From: Candidatus Cloacimonas sp. 4484_140 | Lineage (GTDB): Bacteria > Cloacimonadota > Cloacimonadia > JGIOTU-2 | DNA: 5,136 nt | Reading direction: 5' to 3' | NCBI GenBank assembly: GCA_002049945.1 | Contig: MVCT01000123.1 | Span: forward strand, 1 to 5,136 | In this document: piece by piece, positions 1 through 5,136 of the stretch | Numbering within the stretch: position 1 is the stretch's first letter | How the letters are laid out: every line of letters begins with the position of its first letter | The notes under the pieces: model-generated | Database searches by the model: none | What the model saw: only the letters and a program-made list of their open reading frames with translations | Told to the model about the DNA's origin: nothing | Program-made: the position numbers and the translations under genes

Positions 1-422
1 GAAACTCCAATATCTGTTGACGTTAAGCCATTCGCAGGACCATCTGTCGCAGTCAGGGTACCTTCATAAGATAAGAATTGTATGACAGTACCTTGATAAT
101 CCACAGAAAGACCGTCAGGACTACCGTTTTGAATTCCATTTGCAGGATAAAGATAATAATAAAAAGTATAATTTCCGATAGTATTTCCAACTGTAAAATT
201 ATCGAGAGTTTTAGATCCGTAAACTGCTCCGCCGTTTCCATTATAAAGACTAACTGTAAAATCGCTGAGTGTATAAGAGCCTGGATTTTCAATAACAATT
301 TCAAGAAATTCTCCTACATCCGTGCCGAAATTGTCATAGTGAATCTCATTAAGCCAGGCATTCTGTCCATAACATAGTGATGCGACAAACATCACCATAA
401 CTAAAATAGCTAATTTTTTCAT
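1..422 (-). CDS. Secreted lamin-tail-domain (LTD) protein, N-terminal part (runs off left edge)
   Basis: The first 140 residues are visible and the reading frame is open to the window edge. Residues 1-19 form a Sec signal peptide: a KK n-region, a hydrophobic core (LAILVMVMFVASL) and a likely signal peptidase I site after Cys-Tyr-Gly, before QNAW. The mature part begins WLNEIHYDN and continues GTDVGEFLEI, the typical opening of a lamin-tail domain, a small immunoglobulin-like beta fold. Further matches are SLYNGNGGAVYG (residues 58-69), GIQNGSPDGL (96-105), IQFLSYEG (114-121) and a closing TATDGPANGLTSTDIGV (124-140). This pattern is familiar from secreted nucleases and multidomain surface proteins, but the domain alone does not give a function because the C-terminal part is missing. 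A sorting domain or enzyme domain may follow. The start at 422 is preferred for its GGAGGT site and clean signal peptide. In-frame ATGs also exist at 452 and 464, the latter overlapping the upstream stop codon. The gene follows holB after 38 bases. By eye it is richer in A+T than its neighbours. Confidence 0.85.
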   Translation of the reverse strand, partial: MKKLAILVMVMFVASLCYGQNAWLNEIHYDNFGTDVGEFLEIVIENPGSYTLSDFTVSLYNGNGGAVYGSKTLDNFTVGNTIGNYTFYYYLYPANGIQNGSPDGLSVDYQGTVIQFLSYEGTLTATDGPANGLTSTDIGV

Positions 423-425
423 GCT

Positions 426-431
426 ACCTCC
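426..431 (-). promoter_or_regulatory. Shine-Dalgarno site of the LTD protein gene
   Basis: GGAGGT on the minus strand lies 3 bases before the ATG at 422, a strong core with a short spacer. It selects this start over the in-frame ATGs at 452 and 464, which lack a comparable site. Confidence 0.65.
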
Positions 432-460
432 ATATAAGTTTTTTGGTTTCATTTTCTTTT

Positions 461-1579
461 TCATACTTGTGTTATGTTAAATTTTGATAAATTTCTGTCA
501 ATATTATGAAGCCGCTTGCGAAGCTCATAATATGTGTTTATAAGAATAAGTTCATGGTGAACATGTCCGTCTAACATGCGCTTGCCTTCTTCAAGCAAAA
601 GAACAATATTTTGTATGATTCTGTCGGAAATTTGATACATATCCATGAATTCCTGCAGCTTGTCTTCATGGTCAATATTAGAGATTGTTTCAGAGCCATG
701 CGTGTATCTGCAAACATCATCAAACCAGATCGCGAGAAAATCCAAAATATCTTTCAGGAGCTCTTCATTGCGATTATTAACAAAATTTTGGGCGATTCTG
801 CGGATTGTTGCGAGATTGTCCTTCATCAGCGCATCAATAATATCAAGTGCCATTTTGCGGGCTTCGATGAAATCTGTTTTGGAAAGCTGAATGGCTTTTG
901 CCATACTTCCATTTGCAATCCGTGCGCTTATTCGTGCTAAAGCCGGCTCGATATAGTAGTGTTGAATAAGATGATCCTCAATGATCTGCGATGGTATTGC
1001 ATTAAAGCGGACTCTCTGACAGCGCGAAATGATCGTGGGGAGCAATCGGGAATAATTGGTTGTGGTGAGAATTATTGCTGCATAAGAAGGCGGTTCTTCG
1101 AGGGTTTTCAGAAAAGCATTGGCTGCCTGAACGGTCATTTCCTCTGCCTGAACGATGATCACGACGCGGTAATTTCCTTCATTGGGACGGTAGCGGAGTT
1201 TTCGTTCTATCATGCGGATCTTATCAATATGTATTGATGTTGATTTCCCAAATTGCATACGTTCATGGGGAGTGAGTTTGAGCTGCTCGATATATGCTTG
1301 CACCTGCTGCTGTTCTTCCTGCTTTTTATACTCGCCCTCATCTGATATGTCGAACTTTGGAGTGGGGAAGATCAGATCAACATCGGGGTGGGAGCACGTT
1401 TCATCGGCGCCATTATCCGGATGTTTGCAATTGATTATCTTTGCAAACTCAAGAGCAGTAGCAAGTTTTCCCACACCTGCGGGACCATAAAAAAGATAGC
1501 TTTGCCCGGCTTTTCCTTCATTTATGAGTTGGGTGAGAGTCGCATGTGGCTGCTGCTGTCCTTTGATTAATCTAAACAT
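461..1579 (-). CDS. holB: DNA polymerase III subunit delta' (clamp loader)
   Basis: This 372-residue protein is the likely delta' subunit of the clamp loader that places the sliding beta clamp on DNA at the replication fork. It opens with the family pattern IKGQQQPHATLTQLINEG, followed by a P-loop-like GPAGVGK (residues 32-38) whose next residue is Leu39 instead of Ser/Thr. The Walker B region reads VVIIVQAEEMT (139-149), with Val143 where the catalytic Asp would be, then QAANAFLKTLEEPP (151-164). The SRC motif is intact (185-187) and Arg186 is the expected arginine finger. A degenerate nucleotide site with a kept SRC finger is what separates delta' from the ATPase subunit tau/gamma (DnaX). 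The zinc module is reduced: only Cys51 and Cys62 remain in the region that usually carries four cysteines, followed directly by HPD. A charged insertion (about 74-112) precedes IHIDKIR. The C-terminal half is poorly conserved, as is usual for the family. Length is close to that of E. coli delta' (334) but a little longer. The start is fixed by the N-terminal motif; no good Shine-Dalgarno site is seen, and the antiporter stop lies 6 bases upstream. Confidence 0.92.
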   Translation of the reverse strand: MFRLIKGQQQPHATLTQLINEGKAGQSYLFYGPAGVGKLATALEFAKIINCKHPDNGADETCSHPDVDLIFPTPKFDISDEGEYKKQEEQQQVQAYIEQLKLTPHERMQFGKSTSIHIDKIRMIERKLRYRPNEGNYRVVIIVQAEEMTVQAANAFLKTLEEPPSYAAIILTTTNYSRLLPTIISRCQRVRFNAIPSQIIEDHLIQHYYIEPALARISARIANGSMAKAIQLSKTDFIEARKMALDIIDALMKDNLATIRRIAQNFVNNRNEELLKDILDFLAIWFDDVCRYTHGSETISNIDHEDKLQEFMDMYQISDRIIQNIVLLLEEGKRMLDGHVHHELILINTYYELRKRLHNIDRNLSKFNITQV

Positions 1580-1585
1580 AAGTAG

Positions 1586-2854
1586 TTATTCGGAATCCTT
1601 CACATTGATCTCGCCAGCTTTTTTTAAAGCAATTTTCGTGAGAATTGGACCGATGATCTCAAAGAAAATACAGGTGGCGGTCACAGTAGTAATTACTATT
1701 GTGCCTATCTGGTCGCCGCTTATGAAATGGGGTGGCACAACTTCCGGTATTTGCAGTCCGCTGAAATCCTGTTTCACGATAAGCGATAGCCCAATAGCTA
1801 CACCTGCCTGAGAAAGTATGCCAAGTCCGACATAATTACGAACATTCTTGGAAACATGTCCAAAAAGCGCTCCGAGACGCGATCCTCCGATCAGTCCGGC
1901 GGATCGAGCAATAATATATACGATTCCGAGCAATCCAAGAGAAGGCAATGCACCTATTTGGAGATTCGTTCCAGCGAGCGTGAAAAACAGGATAAATAGA
2001 AGCGGGATCACGTTTGTAAGTTCTTTATGCATCATTTCTATAAAACTATGCCGTTGTGTGTTTATGATCAAAATGCCGGCAGTCATATTGGTGAGGATCA
2101 ATGAAAGATGAAATACGTGGGAGAGTCCGACCATAAGAAGCACTATGCCGAATATATGGATGAAATAATCGCTTGAGCTTTTCAATTTTCTCACCAAAAT
2201 ACAGAAGAGAGCTCCCGCGGTCAATCCGATTATGATGCTCAGTGCTATTTCTTTAAAAAAGCCACCAGTCGATGAGCCGGTCTGATGTAGTAGAATATTT
2301 TTGGCAATAGCTGATGCAAATCCAAATAAAATAATACCCAGCCCGTCATCGAATCCTACAACTGCATACAGGGCTTTTGTCAGCGTGCCTTTTGCGCGGT
2401 ATTCTTTTATGACTGCAACTGTTCCTGCAGGAGCACTTGCAGGAGCTATCGAACCAAAGATCAGGGCAAGAGGAATATTTTTTGTAACAAGCAATACAGC
2501 AAAGAAAACAAGTATAAGCGCACCGAAGGATTCCGCAAAAATAATTGAAATGATGCCGGAACCCTGCTTTTTCAGATCGTTCAGATTGAGTTCGAGACCA
2601 ATTGTAAGGGCAACAAAGCCAAGAGCGATCTCCGTAATAAAGGAGAGCTGGCTCTGTATTGATTGTGAGAAAATTCCCAAAAAAGAAGGTCCAATTAACA
2701 CACCGAAGAACATATACCCGATGATCAAAGGCAAGCGAATTGCTTTGGTGAGTTTGCCGAAATAAAAGCTCAGCAGTGCGACCAAACCGATCAATGCGAG
2801 TATGGGCAGCGAATGGGCTTGAAAATAGTGCTGGGTCGAAGTTAGAAAGTTCAT
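1586..2854 (-). CDS. CPA2-type cation/proton antiporter
   Basis: This 422-residue integral inner-membrane protein has about 12-13 hydrophobic segments and belongs to the Na+/H+ exchanger superfamily (Pfam PF00999). It most likely exchanges Na+ or K+ for protons; the ion cannot be told from sequence. Family landmarks are LPLIIGYMFFGVLIGP (residues 41-56), FITEIALGFVALTIGLEL (72-89), the SAPAGTVAVIKEY stretch (140-152, the broken-helix region) and GFDDGLGIILFG (167-178). The adjacent acidic pair Asp169-Asp170 corresponds to the ion-binding DD of electrogenic CPA2 transporters such as NapA. Arg317 in YIIARSAGLIGGSRLGA lies roughly where a basic residue is expected in the later core helix. The protein ends about 15 residues after the last membrane segment, so it has no TrkA-N/RCK or Usp-like tail, unlike KefB/KefC. 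It starts 10 bases after the stop of the EIIA/PII-like gene, with only a weak AGAG site, which fits translation coupled to that gene. It is followed after 6 bases by holB. Confidence 0.93.
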   Translation of the reverse strand: MNFLTSTQHYFQAHSLPILALIGLVALLSFYFGKLTKAIRLPLIIGYMFFGVLIGPSFLGIFSQSIQSQLSFITEIALGFVALTIGLELNLNDLKKQGSGIISIIFAESFGALILVFFAVLLVTKNIPLALIFGSIAPASAPAGTVAVIKEYRAKGTLTKALYAVVGFDDGLGIILFGFASAIAKNILLHQTGSSTGGFFKEIALSIIIGLTAGALFCILVRKLKSSSDYFIHIFGIVLLMVGLSHVFHLSLILTNMTAGILIINTQRHSFIEMMHKELTNVIPLLFILFFTLAGTNLQIGALPSLGLLGIVYIIARSAGLIGGSRLGALFGHVSKNVRNYVGLGILSQAGVAIGLSLIVKQDFSGLQIPEVVPPHFISGDQIGTIVITTVTATCIFFEIIGPILTKIALKKAGEINVKDSE

Positions 2855-2864
2855 AATAATATCT

Positions 2865-3683
2865 CTATCTGTTCAAACTGCCTGAAAAATAGCCAACATC
2901 ATTGGTTATCACGAGAATGCCGTCTTTGTTTTTCAGCCCGCCCATCATAGTTTTTACCTGGCGTAGAACTTCATTTGAGAGTTTTTTGGGAACAACTGCC
3001 AGGATGATCTTGTTGAATCCTTTTTCGCTTTCGTTCCAGAAGCTTGCAAAGAGTGGAAGTGCATAAAGATAGTATCCAGGATTGTTCGCATCTATTATTG
3101 AAACATGAGCTTCTGCGATCTCCGAAAATATCTGAAGCAAGTCCTGGAATTTATCCTCGATCTGAACAAATACATGAAAAAGTGTTTTCTCTACACTCGG
3201 CTTATAATCAGGTTCCTCTTTGAGTGCGATATGTTTAGAGAATATTTCATAGACTTTTTCGGGATCGGTCTGGCTAACAATCTCTTCGACATTTTCAGGA
3301 GATTGCAATATCTGAGATATACGTGCAAGATAGCTGATGTGGTCGTTTCGCTTTGATTTGGGTGCAAAAATGAAGATGAAAAGTTTTACTTTTTTCTTAT
3401 CGATGGCTTTGAAATTTACGCCCGAAGGCACGACAAGAATCCCGATCACAAAATCTTCAAGATCATCCAATGTGCAGTGGGGAAGTGCGATACCATTTCC
3501 GATGCCCGTGGAAAGCAGATCTTCCCGTTCAGATAATTTATCATACAAAATATCTGGTTTATAATTTGAGAGTCCCGGACAGCTCGCAGCCATATCTGCA
3601 ATTTTATGAAGAACTGCATCTTTGTCTTTCAAAGAATCATCGATTGCGATCGAATCTTTGCACAGGATTTTTTGTAGATCCAT
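2865..3683 (-). CDS. PTS EIIA-domain protein with PII-like C-terminal domain
   Basis: This is a 272-residue soluble protein of two parts. Residues 1-152 form a PTS EIIA type-2 domain (fructose/mannitol/nitrogen-type, PF00359): the N-terminal LQKILCKDSI, then LSEREDLLSTGIGNGIALPH with the phospho-acceptor His69, then GVNFKAIDKKKVKLFIFIFAP and a second His at 115 before ISYLARISQIL. Residues 165-272 show a beta-alpha-beta-beta-alpha-beta order: TLFHVFVQ, KFQDLLQIFSEIA, HVSIIDA, a variable segment at 200-221, NKIILAVVP, SNEVLRQVKTMMGG and GILVITNDVGYFSGSL. This resembles the ferredoxin-like fold of PII-like signalling proteins, an assignment made from secondary-structure pattern and not from a diagnostic motif. 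No EIIB or EIIC domain is present and none is encoded nearby, so a regulatory role like that of EIIA-Ntr is more likely than sugar uptake. The start at 3683 is 2 bases after the glnS stop and has an AGAGG site 5 bases upstream. The antiporter gene follows 10 bases later, which suggests a functional link. Confidence 0.88.
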   Translation of the reverse strand: MDLQKILCKDSIAIDDSLKDKDAVLHKIADMAASCPGLSNYKPDILYDKLSEREDLLSTGIGNGIALPHCTLDDLEDFVIGILVVPSGVNFKAIDKKKVKLFIFIFAPKSKRNDHISYLARISQILQSPENVEEIVSQTDPEKVYEIFSKHIALKEEPDYKPSVEKTLFHVFVQIEDKFQDLLQIFSEIAEAHVSIIDANNPGYYLYALPLFASFWNESEKGFNKIILAVVPKKLSNEVLRQVKTMMGGLKNKDGILVITNDVGYFSGSLNR

Positions 3684-3685
3684 AG

Positions 3686-5136
3686 TTACCTCTTTTTCAT
3701 AGCTTTTTGTATTCTTGACCAGTCGTCCTTCAGGGTGACCGTTCTGTTGAACACAAGCTTCTTTTCTGTTGAATATTTTTCATCAACACAGAAATATCCC
3801 TTGCGTTCAAACTGCATTCTCTCTCCGGGTTTCACATGGACAAGAGCGGGTTCGAGTTTGCTGTCGGTGAGAATCTCCAGCGAATGAGGATTTATATTTG
3901 ATATGAAATCTTTACCTTCGGGAGCATCATTCGGATTTTTATTTACGAATAATTTTTCATAGAGCCGTACTTCAGCATCGATAGCGTGAGGCGCAGAAAC
4001 CCAGTGAAGTGTTGCTTTTACTTTTCTTCCATCGGGAGCAGAACCGCCTTTTGTTTTCGGATCATAAGTGCAGTGAAGCTCGATCACATTTCCGTCATCA
4101 TCCTTTACCACACTGTTGCATCTCAGGAAATAGGCATAACGTAGCCGAACTTCACGACCGGGTGCAAGGCGGTAGAATTTCTTGGGCGGATCTTCCATGA
4201 AATCTTCTTGCTCGATGTATAATTCTTTTGAGAAGGGCACTTTCCTTGTTCCTGCAGATTCATCTTCGGGGTTGTTGATGGCATCCAACTCTTCTACCTC
4301 ACCTTCAGGATAATTATCAATAATGACTTTGAGTGGTTTAAGAACAGCCATGTAGCGATTTGTAGTTTTATTGAGTTCTTCACGGATGCAATGCTCAAGA
4401 AGAGCATGATCAACAATATTATCACTCTTTGCAATGCTGATCCTATCCAGAAAATCCCATATAGAATCCGAAGTGTACCCTCTTCTGCGCAGCCCGGAAA
4501 TTGTCGGCATTCTGGGATCGTCCCAGCCCTCAACATACCCTTCTTCCACGAGCATGATGAGTTTTCGTTTGCTGAGCACAGTATATGAAAGATTGAGCCG
4601 GGCAAATTCGATCTGTTGAGGGTGAAAGATATCGAGTTCGTCGAGGAACCAGTTGTAGAGAGGGCGGTGATTTTCAAATTCAATTGAGCAGAGCGAGTGT
4701 GTGATGTGCTCGATCGAGTCCGACTGTCCGTGAGTAAAATCATAGGTAGGATAGATACACCACTCGTCACCGGTTCGATGATGGGTTTTATACATGATGC
4801 GGTACATCACAGGATCTCGCATATTCATGTTGGGATGAGCCATATCGATCTTTGCCCGAAGGGTCTTTTCACCTTCTGCGAACTCTCCGTTTTTCATTTT
4901 CAGAAAGAGTTCGAGATTTTCTTCTACAGAGCGACCTCGAAATGGACTATTTTTTCCGGGTTGGGTAAGTGTGCCTCGGTATTCGCGTATCTCATCGGCG
5001 CTCAGATCATCTACATATGCTTTCCCTTTTTTGATGAGCTTCAGCGCATAGTCAAAGAGAATTGGGAAATAATCGGAAGCATGATACAATCGGTCTTCCC
5101 AGTTTGTACCGAGCCATTTCATGTCTTTCAGAATAG
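3686..5136 (-). CDS. glnS: Glutaminyl-tRNA synthetase, 5' end beyond the window
   Basis: This class I aminoacyl-tRNA synthetase charges tRNA-Gln with glutamine in the cytoplasm. About 482 residues are visible, and the frame stays open upstream of the Met at 5122 (codons for Ile-Leu-Lys-Asp precede it), so that Met is internal. By alignment in memory with the 554-residue E. coli enzyme, roughly the first 90 residues are missing, including the HIGH motif. Counting from the Met at 5122, the visible landmarks are EIREYRGTLTQPGKNSP (44-60), LRAKIDMAHP (88-97), MRDPVMYRI (101-109), WCIYPTYDFTHGQSDSIEHI (121-140), the KMSKS-equivalent VLSKR (182-186) and GWDDPRMPTISGLRRRGYT (199-217). The C-terminal anticodon-binding beta-barrel region contains VPFSKELYIEQEDF, REVRLRYAYFLRC, HWVSAPHAIDAEVRLY and ERKGYFCVD. 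These C-terminal barrels and the CIYPTYDFTH region exclude glutamyl-tRNA synthetase. A GlnRS implies direct charging of tRNA-Gln; whether GatCAB also exists cannot be seen. The gene ends with KKR and TAA, 2 bases before the EIIA/PII-like gene. Confidence 0.97.
   Translation of the reverse strand, partial: ILKDMKWLGTNWEDRLYHASDYFPILFDYALKLIKKGKAYVDDLSADEIREYRGTLTQPGKNSPFRGRSVEENLELFLKMKNGEFAEGEKTLRAKIDMAHPNMNMRDPVMYRIMYKTHHRTGDEWCIYPTYDFTHGQSDSIEHITHSLCSIEFENHRPLYNWFLDELDIFHPQQIEFARLNLSYTVLSKRKLIMLVEEGYVEGWDDPRMPTISGLRRRGYTSDSIWDFLDRISIAKSDNIVDHALLEHCIREELNKTTNRYMAVLKPLKVIIDNYPEGEVEELDAINNPEDESAGTRKVPFSKELYIEQEDFMEDPPKKFYRLAPGREVRLRYAYFLRCNSVVKDDDGNVIELHCTYDPKTKGGSAPDGRKVKATLHWVSAPHAIDAEVRLYEKLFVNKNPNDAPEGKDFISNINPHSLEILTDSKLEPALVHVKPGERMQFERKGYFCVDEKYSTEKKLVFNRTVTLKDDWSRIQKAMKKR
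3688..3693 (-). promoter_or_regulatory. Shine-Dalgarno site of the EIIA/PII-like gene, overlapping the glnS stop
   Basis: AGAGGT on the minus strand runs through the last sense codon of glnS into its TAA stop. The AGAGG core lies 5 bases before the ATG at 3683. This arrangement is typical of translational coupling, with ribosomes ending glnS able to restart on the next gene. Confidence 0.65.

Noticed and set aside
53..304. 83-codon minus-strand open frame
   Set aside because: It is an out-of-frame reading of the LTD gene, whose own frame gives a signal peptide and domain motifs.
366..422. Lipoprotein signal (lipobox) at the Cys in ASLCYG
   Set aside because: The residue before Cys is Leu instead of Gly or Ala, and the Cys-Tyr-Gly/Gln site fits signal peptidase I.
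423..460. Transcription terminator between holB and the LTD gene
   Set aside because: The 38 bases are A-rich on the coding strand with no stem-loop followed by a T run.
461..1579. DnaX (tau/gamma) instead of delta'
   Set aside because: The P-loop lacks the Ser/Thr, the Walker B Asp is missing and the length and N-terminus fit delta'.
2301..2765. 154-codon open frame on the plus strand
   Set aside because: It lies wholly antisense to the antiporter gene, has no family resemblance, and its composition reflects the opposite-strand codons.
4294..4770. 158-codon minus-strand open frame
   Set aside because: It lies inside glnS in another frame; the glnS frame is conserved throughout this stretch and the alternative product is unrecognisable and rich in Ser, Ile and Leu.
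3686..5136. Glutamyl-tRNA synthetase instead of GlnRS
   Set aside because: The CIYPTYDFTH region and the C-terminal double beta-barrel motifs are those of GlnRS; bacterial GluRS has a helical anticodon-binding domain.

Overview
The window looks like ordinary chromosomal DNA from an uncultured bacterium of moderate G+C. It carries five genes, all on the minus strand and packed almost without gaps. Read in the direction of transcription (right to left) they are: a glutaminyl-tRNA synthetase (glnS, 5' end beyond the window), a two-domain protein with a PTS EIIA domain and a PII-like C-terminal domain, a CPA2-type cation/proton antiporter, the delta' subunit of the DNA polymerase III clamp loader (holB), and the N-terminal part of a secreted lamin-tail-domain protein that runs off the left edge.

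The gaps are 2, 10, 6 and 38 bases. I see no terminator-like hairpin or clear promoter between genes, so the block is probably one transcription unit or the middle of one. The EIIA-like gene has a Shine-Dalgarno sequence lying over the glnS stop codon. The delta' stop codon overlaps an in-frame ATG of the next gene (ATGA), although a better start with GGAGGT lies 42 bases downstream.

The delta' protein has lost its Walker B aspartate and has a long insertion before its IHIDKIR motif. The secreted protein has the lamin-tail pattern common in surface proteins of Bacteroidota and relatives. Together these suggest the Fibrobacteres-Chlorobi-Bacteroidetes (FCB) superphylum, perhaps Cloacimonadota. 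This placement is inference from protein style; no marker in the window settles it.

The most interesting part is the middle pair. A soluble protein that joins a phosphorylatable EIIA domain (His69) to a PII-like ferredoxin-fold domain is encoded 10 bases upstream of an antiporter that has no cytosolic regulatory domain of its own. A reasonable hypothesis is that the soluble protein regulates the antiporter. The flanking glnS and holB genes are housekeeping genes with no evident link to that function. I found no RNA genes, mobile elements, CRISPR arrays or long repeats.
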